NCBI GenBank assembly: GCA_902589175.1
Contig: CACIRX010000003.1
Span: 34,076 to 98,075, forward strand
Direction of reading: 5' to 3'
Length of the DNA stretch: 64,000 nucleotides
Origin: an uncultured Pelagibacteraceae bacterium
Lineage (GTDB): Bacteria; Pseudomonadota; Alphaproteobacteria; Pelagibacterales; AG-422-B15
Shown here piece after piece: positions 12,522 through 23,056 of this stretch. Position 1 is the stretch's first letter. Every line of letters starts with the position of its first letter. The notes under the pieces are model-generated. The model was not told the DNA's origin and made no database searches. It was given only the letters and a program-made list of their open reading frames with translations. The position numbers were made by a program, and so were the translations under genes.

Positions 12522-15350
12522 ATGAGTAAGACAATTTCAGTACAAGGAGCCCGTGAACATAATTTAAAAAATGTTAACGTCAAAATACCCCGTGAGAAGC
12601 TAACAATAATAACTGGTTTGTCTGGCTCAGGTAAATCTTCCCTTGCATTTGATACTATTTATGCTGAAGGCCAAAGAAGATACGTTGAGAGCTTATCAGC
12701 TTATGCAAGACAGTTTTTGCAAATGATGCAAAAACCAAATGTTGATTTAATAGAAGGGTTAAGTCCCGCAATTTCCATCGAACAAAAAACTACATCAAAA
12801 AATCCTAGGTCAACAGTTGGTACTGTTACTGAGGTGTATGATTATCTTCGTCTTCTTTTTGCGAGAGTTGGAATACCCTATTCTCCTGCAACCGGATTAC
12901 CCATTAAAAGTCAGACAGTGACCCAAATAGTTGATCGAATAAAAGAAAGAGAAATAGGTTCAAAGTTTCTAATATTGTCTCCAATTATCAGAGGAAGAAA
13001 AGGTGAGTACAAAAAGGAATTACAAGAATTGCACAAGAAAGGTTTTCAAAGAGTAAAGATTGATGGGGAATTATACGAATTCGACTCTTTACCTGAAATT
13101 GATAAAAAAAAGAAACATGACATCGAGGTTGTAGTAGACCGTATCGTACTAAACGATGAAATAGGTAACAGGTTGGCGGATAGTGTCGAAACTGCCCTCA
13201 ATTTAAGTGATGGATTGGTGATCGTTGAAAACTTCGAGATGAAAAATGGTAAAGTAGATAATGAACTATTTTCATCAAAATTTGCTTGTCCTGTATCCGG
13301 TTTCACAATTGACGAAATTGAACCAAGGTTATTTTCTTTTAATAATCCTTATGGAGCGTGTGAAGAGTGTGATGGAATTGGCACCGATTTATCAATTGAT
13401 CCTAATTTAGTTGTTCCAAATAAAAACCTTTCAATAAATGAGGATGCACTTGCTCCTTGGCCAGTCTCGAGATACGGATATTTTAGAAATATTTTAAAGG
13501 TTGTAGCTAGAAAATATAAATTTTCACTTGATACACCCTGGAAATCACTAGGAAAAAAAATTCAAAACATAGTTCTTTATGGCTCTGGTGAAACAGAATT
13601 AAAGTTTACTTATGATGACGGTTATGAGTATGAAAGACCTTTCGAAGGAGTAATCAATAATCTTGAGCGCAGATATCTAGAGACAGAAAGTGATTGGATG
13701 CGTGGAAGAATTGAGAGATATCAGAGTGAAGTAAGATGTCATGCATGCAATGGTTTTAGGCTTAAAGAGACTGCATTGGCTGTAAAGATAGACAAGCTGC
13801 ACATAGGTGAAGTATGTGACAAATCTATTAAAGAACTTGTTATTTGGTTTCAGCAACTTGAAAAAAAATTAACTAAAAAAGAAAAAGAAATTGCATTTAG
13901 AATTCTTAAGGAACTCAATGAAAGGATACTTTTTTTAAATAATGTAGGTCTTGAATATCTAACTCTTTCAAGAGGTTCGGGTAGTTTATCAGGCGGTGAG
14001 TCACAACGTATTCGTCTTGCATCACAAATTGGATCAGGTTTGACAGGAGTTCTCTATGTGCTAGACGAACCCTCGATTGGCTTGCATCAGCGTGATAATG
14101 AAAGATTGTTAAAAACTCTTAAAAGATTAAGAGATCTTGGAAATACAGTTATTGTCGTTGAGCATGATGAAGAGGCAATCACGACAGCTGATCATGTTGT
14201 TGACTTGGGACCGGCTGCTGGCGTTAATGGCGGAAGAGTAGTTGCTGAGGGTAATGTTACTAAAATTAAAAAAAATCAAAATAGCATAACTGGTCAATAC
14301 TTATCTGGTAAACTAAAAATTGAAATACCTAGCAATAGAAGAAAAGCACTAAATAATAAATATATAGAAATTATAAAAGCTGAGGGCAATAATCTTAAAA
14401 ATGTCGACTGCGAAATTCCTCTTGGGACACTTACTTGTATTACCGGAGTTTCTGGTAGCGGTAAATCAACTTTAACAATTAATACGCTTTTTAAGTCAGT
14501 CGCACAAACGTTGAACGGGTCAAGGTACACACCTGCAAAGCACAAGGAAATAAAGGGTCTTCAAGAACTTGATAAAGTTATAGATATTGACCAATCTCCA
14601 ATTGGAAGGACCCCAAGATCAAATCCCGCAACTTATACCGGAGCCTTCACTTTTATAAGAGACTGGTTTACCGGTTTGCCAGAATCAAAAGCCAGAGGTT
14701 ATAAAGCTGGAAGATTTTCATTTAATGTTAAGGGCGGTAGATGTGAAGCTTGTGAAGGTGATGGTGTAATTAAGATAGAGATGCACTTTCTTCCTGATGT
14801 ATATGTCACTTGCGATGAATGTGAGGGCAAAAGATACAACAGAGAAACGCTTGAAATTAAGTACAAAGATAAGAGTATTGCAGACATTTTAGATATGACA
14901 GTTGAAGAAGGATGTTCTTTTTTTGAAGCAATCCCAATGATTAAAAAGAAACTCGATACACTTCAAAATGTAGGGCTTGGCTATATAAAAATTGGTCAGC
15001 AAGCTACTACTTTATCGGGTGGTGAAGCGCAAAGAATTAAACTTTCAAAAGAACTTTCAAAAAGAGCCACAGGCAAAACCTTGTACATACTTGATGAGCC
15101 AACTACGGGGCTTCATGTCCATGACATTAAGAAACTACTCGAGGTACTCCAAATTTTAGTAGATCAAGGTAACACTGTTGTTGTGATAGAGCATAATTTA
15201 GACGTCATAAAAACAGCTGATTGGATCATTGACTTGGGCCCAGAAGGGGGTGACGGTGGTGGTGAAATAATAGGAAGCGGTTCACCAGAAGATATTGCAA
15301 AACTCAAAAAAAGTTATACAGGACAGTATTTAAATAAAATTCTCAAATAG
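12522..15350 (+). CDS. uvrA: excinuclease ABC subunit A
   Basis: [58 protein letters not shown]; zinc-finger CEAC...CDEC; two ABC signatures. Confidence 0.97.
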   Translation: MSKTISVQGAREHNLKNVNVKIPREKLTIITGLSGSGKSSLAFDTIYAEGQRRYVESLSAYARQFLQMMQKPNVDLIEGLSPAISIEQKTTSKNPRSTVGTVTEVYDYLRLLFARVGIPYSPATGLPIKSQTVTQIVDRIKEREIGSKFLILSPIIRGRKGEYKKELQELHKKGFQRVKIDGELYEFDSLPEIDKKKKHDIEVVVDRIVLNDEIGNRLADSVETALNLSDGLVIVENFEMKNGKVDNELFSSKFACPVSGFTIDEIEPRLFSFNNPYGACEECDGIGTDLSIDPNLVVPNKNLSINEDALAPWPVSRYGYFRNILKVVARKYKFSLDTPWKSLGKKIQNIVLYGSGETELKFTYDDGYEYERPFEGVINNLERRYLETESDWMRGRIERYQSEVRCHACNGFRLKETALAVKIDKLHIGEVCDKSIKELVIWFQQLEKKLTKKEKEIAFRILKELNERILFLNNVGLEYLTLSRGSGSLSGGESQRIRLASQIGSGLTGVLYVLDEPSIGLHQRDNERLLKTLKRLRDLGNTVIVVEHDEEAITTADHVVDLGPAAGVNGGRVVAEGNVTKIKKNQNSITGQYLSGKLKIEIPSNRRKALNNKYIEIIKAEGNNLKNVDCEIPLGTLTCITGVSGSGKSTLTINTLFKSVAQTLNGSRYTPAKHKEIKGLQELDKVIDIDQSPIGRTPRSNPATYTGAFTFIRDWFTGLPESKARGYKAGRFSFNVKGGRCEACEGDGVIKIEMHFLPDVYVTCDECEGKRYNRETLEIKYKDKSIADILDMTVEEGCSFFEAIPMIKKKLDTLQNVGLGYIKIGQQATTLSGGEAQRIKLSKELSKRATGKTLYILDEPTTGLHVHDIKKLLEVLQILVDQGNTVVVIEHNLDVIKTADWIIDLGPEGGDGGGEIIGSGSPEDIAKLKKSYTGQYLNKILK

Positions 15351-15398
15351 TCACATAAATATTTTACACACACGCATAAAACATGCTATGAATCGTTA

Positions 15399-16007
15399 AT
15401 GGCATCAATATTACAATCATTGCAAAGAACAGTCATACTTGGAACATCGTTGGCAATTCTTTTACTCATTATGGTTACAGGCCACTATGGTGGCTTTGAC
15501 CAACTATATTGGGCCTCACTCTCGAGATTTCTTCACGTCATATCTGGAGTCATGTGGATTGGCCTCCTCTATTACTTTAACTTCGTACAGATTCCTAATA
15601 TGCCAAATATTCCTGATGAGCAAAAACCAGCAATAGGAAAAGTTATTGCCCCTGCGGCTCTTTTCTGGTTCAGATGGGCTGCTTTGGCAACATTGATCAC
15701 AGGTCTTACAACTCTAGCTCTTTATTATGGACATGAGGGATCAGTCAATGCTCTTACATTTACATTAGCTTATGGATTTAATGGTAAAGAACTTACAATA
15801 GGAATTGGTATGTGGCTTGCTATCATAATGGCTTATAATGTATGGATGGTTATTTGGCCAAATCAAAAGAAAGCATTGGGAATTGTTGAAGTTGATGCAG
15901 ATACAAAAGCAAAATCAGCTAGAACAGCTATGCTATTCTCAAGAACAAACACCGTGCTTTCCATTCCTATGCTGTTAGCAATGGTAGTTGCACAAAATCT
16001 TTACTAA
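15399..16007 (+). CDS. membrane protein resembling the urate hydroxylase PuuD N-terminal domain family
   Basis: WASLSRFLHVISGVMWIGLLYYFNFVQIPNMP...FRWAALATLITGLTTLALYY; multi-TM, about 200 aa. Confidence 0.6.
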   Translation: MASILQSLQRTVILGTSLAILLLIMVTGHYGGFDQLYWASLSRFLHVISGVMWIGLLYYFNFVQIPNMPNIPDEQKPAIGKVIAPAALFWFRWAALATLITGLTTLALYYGHEGSVNALTFTLAYGFNGKELTIGIGMWLAIIMAYNVWMVIWPNQKKALGIVEVDADTKAKSARTAMLFSRTNTVLSIPMLLAMVVAQNLY

Positions 16008-16008
16008 A

Positions 16009-16935
16009 TTATCTAGTTGAGTCTACTGCTGACGTCGTATTCCACTCACGTTTTACATCAAGGTATCTCAGTAATGGCGCTGCTACAAAAATTGATGAAT
16101 ATGTTCCAACTATAACTCCCCAAATCATTGCAAACGTAAACCCTTTAATCACTTCACCTCCAAAAATGAATAACGATAACAAAGCTAAAAGCGTAGTCAC
16201 AGAAGTAACGATTGTTCTTGATAAAGTATCGTTAATTGACAAATTTAATAAATCTGTAATTTCCTTTGAACGGTACTTACGTAAGTTTTCTCTGACCCTA
16301 TCGTACACAACAACTGTATCGTTCATAGAGTATCCAACAATAGTAAGTATTGCAGCAATGATGGGTAAATTGAACTCTAATTGAGTTATACAAAAAACAC
16401 CTATAGTTAATATGACGTCGTGAACAAGCGCCAGAACTGCTCCAAGTGAAAACTGCCATTCAAACCTAAACCAAATGTAAACAAGCATTGCAAATACAGC
16501 GACAAAAATTGCTATAGCACCAGATTGTATTAATTCTCCACTAACCTTAGGCCCTACAACCTCAGTTCTTCTAAAATTAATATCAGTTGAAAGATAAGAC
16601 CCTAAGCTATCTTTTACTATTTGAACAACATCTTGTTGAACTTGATCTCCACCTAGTTGTTGCTCTACTCTAATTAGTAAATTTTTACTTGATCCAAATT
16701 CTTGAACTTGAACATCCCCTAATTCAAGAGTATTTAAGTTATCTCTTAAACCAGAAATTTCTATTTCTTGAGATGTTTCAATTTCAATAAGTGTACCACC
16801 CTTAAAATCAATTCCAAAATTCAATCCATTTACAAAAAAAGCCCCTATTGAAAGAAATATCAATATTGCAGAAAGAATAAAGGTAATTACCCTTACTTTT
16901 AAAAAATTAATTTGTGTTCCAGATATATTAAGCAT
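16009..16935 (-). CDS. secF: protein translocase subunit SecF
   Basis: NGLNFGIDFKGGTLIEI, GYSMNDTVVVYDRVREN; follows secD. Confidence 0.95.
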   Translation of the reverse strand: MLNISGTQINFLKVRVITFILSAILIFLSIGAFFVNGLNFGIDFKGGTLIEIETSQEIEISGLRDNLNTLELGDVQVQEFGSSKNLLIRVEQQLGGDQVQQDVVQIVKDSLGSYLSTDINFRRTEVVGPKVSGELIQSGAIAIFVAVFAMLVYIWFRFEWQFSLGAVLALVHDVILTIGVFCITQLEFNLPIIAAILTIVGYSMNDTVVVYDRVRENLRKYRSKEITDLLNLSINDTLSRTIVTSVTTLLALLSLFIFGGEVIKGFTFAMIWGVIVGTYSSIFVAAPLLRYLDVKREWNTTSAVDSTR

Positions 16936-18538
16936 TTTTACTTAGACCTACAAAATTTGGTTTTAATCTTTTAGCGTTAAGTGAAATTAGTAATCTTGTG
17001 AAAGTAAAGGCAGTGAAAACTGATGTAAAGATTCCTATAGCCAATGTAATAGAGAAACCTCTCACTGGCCCCGAAGCCATAAAAAATAATATTATTGCAG
17101 CAATCAATGTTGTTATATTTGCATCTAATATAGTTGATAAAGCTCTTTTATACCCGTTTTCAACAGCATTCATCATATTCGATCCATTTCTAATTTCTTC
17201 TTTTACTCTCTCAAAAATTAGAACATTTGCATCCACAGCCATTCCAATTGTTAATATTATTCCAGCGATACCAGGTAATGTTAGAGTTGCTTGAAACAAA
17301 GATAAAACGCCAAGGACCATAAATAAGTTTATAATTAATGCTATATCTGCAAGCAGGCCAAAATATCTATAGACAAATATCATAAAAATAATGACAGCAA
17401 TAAAACCAATTATTGCAGCAAATTGACCCGCTTCAATTGAGTCGGCGCCAAGATCAGGTCCAACCGACCTTTCTTCTAAAATAATTAGTGGGGCAGGTAA
17501 AGCACCAGCTCGCAAAAGAATAGCAAGATCATTTGCTTCTTCTGAGTCAAAACCTCCAGAAATCTGACCAGAACCACCCAAAATAGCTTCCCTTATTACT
17601 GGCGCACTTATTACTTTATTATCAAGTACAATCGCAAAAGGTTTGCCCACATTTTGCTGTGTAACCCTTCCAAACTTTGTTGCGCCTATACGATCAAACC
17701 TAAAAGATACAATTGGTTCATTTGTTTGAGGATCAAAACCAGGTTGCGCATCAACAAGATTTTCACCTCCAACCATAATTCGCTTTTTTACAATGTATTT
17801 AAACTCTTCATCCGCATCAGATGCCAAAATTTCTGAACCAATTGGTGCCTTCGAGGGATTAAAAGGGTCAAAATTCACAGAAGTATCAACTAATTGAAAA
17901 GTAAGTTTAGCCGTTTGGCCCAGTAAAGACTTAATACGGTCAGGGTCATCAATACCTGGTAATTGAATTATTATCCTGGATGATCCTTGTCTTTGTATTG
18001 ATGGCTCTCTTGTGCCAAGTTCATCTATTCTCCTTCGAACAATTTCTAACGATTGGGCAACTGCATTCGAAACAGATTGTTTTATAAATTCTTCAGTAAA
18101 ATTTATCTGAACAGTATTTTCTTCTTGGGTGATAATTAGATTAGTTTGATCTCCCATTGCAAGAATATTTTGAGAGTTACTCATGGATAGCTCGGAAATT
18201 TCTTTTTGAATTTCGCTATTAAAACCCTCTACAATGAATTTTAGGGATTCATTTGAAACCTTGAAATTACTATAATTAAGATTGTTTTTCTTTAAGACTC
18301 TTCGTACGTCTGCGTTAAGGTTTTCTACTCTCTCCTTTATAATTTCTTCTGTATCAACCTCTAACAATAAATGTGAGCCCCCTTGAAGGTCCAAGCCGAG
18401 GTTTACTTGTTTCTTAGGAAAAAAATTTGGAAATGTTTCTAATTGATCTTTCCCAAAAAAATTGGGAACAGCAAAAAGTAAAGTAATTATGATTACAGTC
18501 AATACTGAAAATATTTTTAAATTTGAAAAGTACAGCAT
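16928..18538 (-). CDS. secD: protein translocase subunit SecD
   Basis: VNLGLDLQGGSHLLLEVD, PGIAGIILTIGMAVDANVLIFERVKEE. Confidence 0.95.
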   Translation of the reverse strand: MLYFSNLKIFSVLTVIIITLLFAVPNFFGKDQLETFPNFFPKKQVNLGLDLQGGSHLLLEVDTEEIIKERVENLNADVRRVLKKNNLNYSNFKVSNESLKFIVEGFNSEIQKEISELSMSNSQNILAMGDQTNLIITQEENTVQINFTEEFIKQSVSNAVAQSLEIVRRRIDELGTREPSIQRQGSSRIIIQLPGIDDPDRIKSLLGQTAKLTFQLVDTSVNFDPFNPSKAPIGSEILASDADEEFKYIVKKRIMVGGENLVDAQPGFDPQTNEPIVSFRFDRIGATKFGRVTQQNVGKPFAIVLDNKVISAPVIREAILGGSGQISGGFDSEEANDLAILLRAGALPAPLIILEERSVGPDLGADSIEAGQFAAIIGFIAVIIFMIFVYRYFGLLADIALIINLFMVLGVLSLFQATLTLPGIAGIILTIGMAVDANVLIFERVKEEIRNGSNMMNAVENGYKRALSTILDANITTLIAAIILFFMASGPVRGFSITLAIGIFTSVFTAFTFTRLLISLNAKRLKPNFVGLSKNA

Positions 18539-18544
18539 GAAAAT

Positions 18545-18823
18545 TTATTGTGATGTATTTACTTTCTCTACTTCGGCAATTGTTGATTTAATCATTACAA
18601 CATTTACTCCTGAGGATATTTCAACCTCCACATCAGTATCTCCGATTACTTTGACTACTTTTCCTCTGACTCCTCCTGAGCTGACGATCTTGTCACCTCG
18701 CTGAACAGCAGCAACCATCTCTCTATGTTCTTTTGCTCTTCTTTGCTGAGGTCTTATCAATAAAAAATAAAAAATCGCAAAAATTAAGAATAATGGCATT
18801 AGTTGAATGAGCATTTGTTCCAT
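18545..18823 (-). CDS. yajC: preprotein translocase subunit YajC
   Basis: FYFLLIRPQQRRAKEHREMVAAVQRGDKIVSSGGVRGKV; upstream of secD. Confidence 0.95.
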   Translation of the reverse strand: MEQMLIQLMPLFLIFAIFYFLLIRPQQRRAKEHREMVAAVQRGDKIVSSGGVRGKVVKVIGDTDVEVEISSGVNVVMIKSTIAEVEKVNTSQ

Positions 18824-18887
18824 GAAATTCTCCTTTAAAATAACTTAGGCAATATACATACTTAGGTAATATTTTTGAACTAAATAA

Positions 18888-19712
18888 TTAATTTAGATCA
18901 GTTTTTAAACCTTTTTTTAAATCGCTTAGACTTTTGTGATGCGTAAGATCTAAATGAAGAGGTGTTATTGATATGTGATGATCTGCCAGTGCCTCTACAT
19001 CACTCATATATCCCTCAACTGTTTCATTTAGTGGAGGAATACTTAGATTAACATTTTCTTCAAGCCGCCTTCGTAAACCGAATCTGAATTTTGACTTCTG
19101 AACTTCATTAATTATCAAGTCGTCAGTTTCCCTGTTTCCTTGTGTTGTTATCTGTATACTTTTAACTAAATCAGCTGTGCAATACGGAAAATTAATATTC
19201 ATAAATACATTATTTGGCCAGCCAAGAATTGTAAGTTCAAGTAAAATATTTTTTAAAAATTTTTTTGAAGCATCCCAAACAATTTGATTTTTTTTGCCAG
19301 CTTCATAATTTTGACTGATTGCAATTGATGGAATGCGTCTAATTAAACCTTCCATTGCTGCAGCAATTGTGCCTGAATATGTAACATCCTCTCCAACATT
19401 GCAGCCACTATTGATACCTGACAGAATTAAATCTGGTCTTTTATCTTTTAAAACATTGCTTATACCAATTGCAACACAATCGCTAGGAGTACCATTAACT
19501 GAGAATGTCTTCTCTTCGTACTTTTTAAGTGTTAATTCGTTTTGAAAAGACAAAGCATGTGATGCACCACTTTTTTCATATTCAGGTGCAACGACCCAGA
19601 TATCATTTGAAAATTCATTTGCAATAGCTCTTAATATTTTAATACCCTCTGCAGATATTCCATCATCATTTGTAATTAATATCCTCGCTTCTTTAAGATT
19701 AATAACTGACAT
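18888..19712 (-). CDS. surE: 5'/3'-nucleotidase SurE
   Basis: ILITNDDGISAEGIKIL, VVAPEYEKSGASHALS, DLILSGINSGCNVGEDVTYSGTIAAAMEG. Confidence 0.95.
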   Translation of the reverse strand: MSVINLKEARILITNDDGISAEGIKILRAIANEFSNDIWVVAPEYEKSGASHALSFQNELTLKKYEEKTFSVNGTPSDCVAIGISNVLKDKRPDLILSGINSGCNVGEDVTYSGTIAAAMEGLIRRIPSIAISQNYEAGKKNQIVWDASKKFLKNILLELTILGWPNNVFMNINFPYCTADLVKSIQITTQGNRETDDLIINEVQKSKFRFGLRRRLEENVNLSIPPLNETVEGYMSDVEALADHHISITPLHLDLTHHKSLSDLKKGLKTDLN

Positions 19713-19721
19713 ATAGATGAA

Positions 19722-20990
19722 TTAATTTGAAATTTGATTTATTCCACCCATGTATGGAATAAGAGCATCTGGCACCTGAATAGTCCCATCTTCATTTTGA
19801 TAATTTTCAAGAATAGATATTAAGGTTCGTCCTACGGCTAAGCCTGATCCATTTAATGTATGCAGAAATTTAGTTTCTTTACCTTCTTTATAACGAGAGT
19901 TCATTCTTCTTGCTTGAAAATCTCCGCAATTAGAGCAACTAGATATTTCTCTGTAAGCATTTTGACCAGGCAACCATACTTCAATATCATATGTTTTTTG
20001 TGCAGCAAAACCCATATCCTCAGAAGACAATATGACAACTCTATAATGAAGATTTAATCTTTTTAAAACTTCCTCTGCACAACTTAACATTCTTTCATGT
20101 TCATCCTTAGATTGACTTTCTGATGTTAAACTAACAAGCTCAACTTTATAAAATTGATGTTGTCTCATAATACCTCTTGTATCTTTCCCTGCTGCGCCAG
20201 CTTCAGATCTGAAACATGGCGTATGAGATACATATCGTTTAGGTAAATCTAAAATATCAATAATTGACTCTCTAGTCATATTACTAAGAGGAACCTCGGC
20301 GGTTGGTATAAGCCAATAGTCATCGGTTGTTTTAAATAAATCATCTTTAAACTTAGGAAGCTGTCCCACACCATAAACTGATTGGTCTTTAACAAGTATA
20401 GGAACATTCATCTCTGTGTATCCAAATTCATTTGTATGAAGATCTAACATAAAATTAGATATTGCTCTTTCCATTCTAGCAATCAAGCCACTTTGTACAA
20501 CAAACCTCGCTCCAGAGATTTTTGTGGCTTTTTCAAAACTCATCATATCGAGGTTTTCGCCTAATTCATCGTGTTCTTTTGGAGTAAAAGTAAATTCTTT
20601 TTTGTTGCCTTCCAGCTTAATTTCTTTATTTAAACTTTCATCTCCAACCGGCACATCATCTGCTGGATTATTAGGTAAAGAAGATAAAACAGTATTGAGT
20701 TCTTCTTGTTTTTCTCTTTGACTATTCTCTAACTCCTGCATTTTATCTTTTAAACTTGTAACTTCGGCCTTTAACTTTGCGGCTTCATCATTTTTTCCAT
20801 TAGCCGCATATTCTCCAATGAGCTTTGACTTGGCGTTTCTCTCTTCTTGAATAACTTGAAGCTCGCCAATAATTTCCCTGTTCTTTTCATCTAATTCAAT
20901 TATCTGATTTGAAACTGGCGGATGTTTTCTTTTGTCTAATAACTCATCTAAATCTGAGGGATTCTCCCTTATTTTCTTAATGTCATGCAT
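19722..20990 (-). CDS. serS: seryl-tRNA synthetase
   Basis: MHDIKKIRENPSDLDELLDKRK; class II motifs THTPCFRSEAGAAGKDTRGIMRQHQF, EISSCSNCGDFQARR, NGSGLAVGRTLISILENYQ. Confidence 0.96.
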   Translation of the reverse strand: MHDIKKIRENPSDLDELLDKRKHPPVSNQIIELDEKNREIIGELQVIQEERNAKSKLIGEYAANGKNDEAAKLKAEVTSLKDKMQELENSQREKQEELNTVLSSLPNNPADDVPVGDESLNKEIKLEGNKKEFTFTPKEHDELGENLDMMSFEKATKISGARFVVQSGLIARMERAISNFMLDLHTNEFGYTEMNVPILVKDQSVYGVGQLPKFKDDLFKTTDDYWLIPTAEVPLSNMTRESIIDILDLPKRYVSHTPCFRSEAGAAGKDTRGIMRQHQFYKVELVSLTSESQSKDEHERMLSCAEEVLKRLNLHYRVVILSSEDMGFAAQKTYDIEVWLPGQNAYREISSCSNCGDFQARRMNSRYKEGKETKFLHTLNGSGLAVGRTLISILENYQNEDGTIQVPDALIPYMGGINQISN

Positions 20991-20993
20991 GTT

Positions 20994-21770
20994 TTACTCG
21001 GATTTAGTTTTTTTTCCTTCGATAAATTTTACAGCAAATATTGAAATTTCATACAGCAATAATATTGGTATTCCAAGCCCTATTTGGGAAATCGGGTCAG
21101 GTGGTGTTAAAATAGCTGCTACTGCAAAAACTCCTACAATCACATACTTTCTATTTTTTCTTAATCCTTCAGAACTGACAAAACCTACTCTTGCTAATAA
21201 TGTCAAAAGAACTGGTAGTTGAAAACTGATACCGAATGCAAATATTAGACGCATAATTAAGCTTAAATACTCATTTACCTTAGCTTCTAATTGGATTGGT
21301 AATGTTCCTTGGCCACCAATCGACTCGAAAGATAGAAAGAATTTGATAGCAAGTGGCATAATAAAATAATAAACCAATGCCGCTCCTAACAAGAATAATA
21401 TTGGCGTTGCAATTAAATATGGAATAACAACAGTTTTCTCATTGCGATAAAGACCGGGTGCAACAAAAATCCAAATTTGTATCAGTATAAATGGAAGAGA
21501 AACAAAAATAGAGGCAAATAGTGCTACTTTTAAATAAGTAAAAAAGGTTTCGTGTAAAGCAGTAAATATTAGCCTTCTGCCAGATTCACCCTGTACAGCA
21601 TCGGCATATGGTTGAACTAAAAAGTTATAAATTGTGTCTGCAAATATATATGCAACAACAAACATAACAGTAATCAAAATTAGTGATTTAATAAGTCTGC
21701 TTCTTAGTTCTACAAGATGTTGAATTAAAGGTTGCTTTCCTTCATCAAGTGTTTCATTTGTATCACTCAT
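20994..21770 (-). CDS. tatC: Sec-independent protein translocase TatC
   Basis: PLIQHLVELRSRLIKSL; multi-TM; LTPPDPISQIGLGIPILLLYE. Confidence 0.95.
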   Translation of the reverse strand: MSDTNETLDEGKQPLIQHLVELRSRLIKSLILITVMFVVAYIFADTIYNFLVQPYADAVQGESGRRLIFTALHETFFTYLKVALFASIFVSLPFILIQIWIFVAPGLYRNEKTVVIPYLIATPILFLLGAALVYYFIMPLAIKFFLSFESIGGQGTLPIQLEAKVNEYLSLIMRLIFAFGISFQLPVLLTLLARVGFVSSEGLRKNRKYVIVGVFAVAAILTPPDPISQIGLGIPILLLYEISIFAVKFIEGKKTKSE

Positions 21771-22059
21771 TTTCTTTTTTCTGATTTTCTGACTGAATAA
21801 TATTTTTATTTATCGAGTCACGCATCTCGTCTGTAAAGTTTTTGGGATTTGTATTTTCAACTTTAGACTTAATATCATCTACACCTGTTTCTTTTGCTAT
21901 CTCATTGATACTAGATCTAAATTCTCTTGAGAAGTTTCTAATTTTACCCCACCACCTGCCAAAAGTTCTTAATACTGCCGGCAAATCTTTCGGTCCAACA
22001 AAAATGATAATTAATGCTGCAATGACAAGATACTCTACTCCTCCGATACCAGGTAACAT
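21763..22059 (-). CDS. tatB: Sec-independent protein translocase TatB
   Basis: MLPGIGGVEYLVIAALIIIFVGPKDLPAVLRTFGRW. Confidence 0.9.
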   Translation of the reverse strand: MLPGIGGVEYLVIAALIIIFVGPKDLPAVLRTFGRWWGKIRNFSREFRSSINEIAKETGVDDIKSKVENTNPKNFTDEMRDSINKNIIQSENQKKENE

Positions 22060-22074
22060 AACAATTACTTAAGG

Positions 22075-22257
22075 TTAATCTTTGGAGTCTTCGTCTGATT
22101 TATTTATTGACTTTGGTTCATCATCGTCGTTGATGCCTTTTTTAAAACTTTTTACACCTTTAGCTACGTCACCCATTAATTCAGATATTTTTCCTCTACC
22201 GAAAAGTATAACAAGAAGCGCTACAACGATTAATATTTGCCAAAAACTAATACCCAT
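22075..22257 (-). CDS. tatA: Sec-independent protein translocase TatA
   Basis: [41 protein letters not shown]; upstream of tatB. Confidence 0.93.
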   Translation of the reverse strand: MGISFWQILIVVALLVILFGRGKISELMGDVAKGVKSFKKGINDDDEPKSINKSDEDSKD

Positions 22258-22317
22258 TTGTTCCTCAATTATTTCTAATAATATATATATATTAATACTT
22301 TATTAGTAAAAGTTAAA

Positions 22318-22342
22318 AATTACCATCAAATAAAAGGTAATT
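22318..22342 (-). terminator. candidate intrinsic terminator at the end of the iron ABC operon
   Basis: Perfect 7-bp inverted repeat aattacc (22318-22324) / ggtaatt (22336-22342); read on the minus strand it runs into ttTTTAACTTTT. Short AT-rich stem, so weak. Confidence 0.4.
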
Positions 22343-23054
22343 AAATAAGGTTTTTTTGAGATGCGGTTGAGTTTATAGAGATGACATCTTCAGGTTTGCC
22401 GTTTTGAATAAAATTACCATCTTTCATAATTAAAACTCTATCAGACATTGCTAGCGCGTCATCAGTATCGTGAGAAACAATGATAGTTGTAGTGAGGTTA
22501 TCTCGAAGAATTTTATTTGTTTCAGATCTCAATCTTACTTTTAATTCCTTATCCAAAGCTCCAAAAGGTTCATCCATTAACAAAATTTTTGGATTTGGCG
22601 CCAATGCTCTTGCCAATGCAACCCTTTGTTGCTCACCACTTGATATTTCATGGGGATAGTTTTTTGCATATCTCTCAACACTAAATAACTTTAATAAACT
22701 CATAGCTCTCTCGGTATTATTTTTATTCGTACCTTTTATTCCAAATTTTACATTATTCACAATCGATAGGTGTGGGAACAATGCTCTTTCCTGAACAACC
22801 AATCCAATATTTCGTTCCTCGGTATTTACATGATTTAAATGCCCAGAAACAAGTTCATTATCTATCGATACTGTTCCTGCTGATTGTTCTTCTAGACCTG
22901 CAATGATTCTTAGTAATGTAGTTTTGCCACATCCAGATGGCCCTAAGATTGTAATTATCTCGCCTCGATTTACTTGTAGAGAAATATCTTTTAAAACTTC
23001 ATTATCTCTTGTGAAGCTATGTTTTATATTTTTTAGTTCAAGAATTATATCCAT
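22341..23054 (-). CDS. fbpC: Fe(III) ABC transporter ATP-binding protein
   Basis: Walker A GPSGCGKTT, signature SSGEQQRVALARALAP, Walker B ILLMDEP; adjacent to Fe-type permease and SBP. Confidence 0.8.
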   Translation of the reverse strand: MDIILELKNIKHSFTRDNEVLKDISLQVNRGEIITILGPSGCGKTTLLRIIAGLEEQSAGTVSIDNELVSGHLNHVNTEERNIGLVVQERALFPHLSIVNNVKFGIKGTNKNNTERAMSLLKLFSVERYAKNYPHEISSGEQQRVALARALAPNPKILLMDEPFGALDKELKVRLRSETNKILRDNLTTTIIVSHDTDDALAMSDRVLIMKDGNFIQNGKPEDVISINSTASQKNLI

Positions 23055-23056
23055 TA

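Noticed and set aside
22280-22311. AT repeat (taatatatatatatta) before tatA considered as regulatory palindrome
   Set aside because: Simple AT-rich sequence in a low-GC genome; no support beyond composition.
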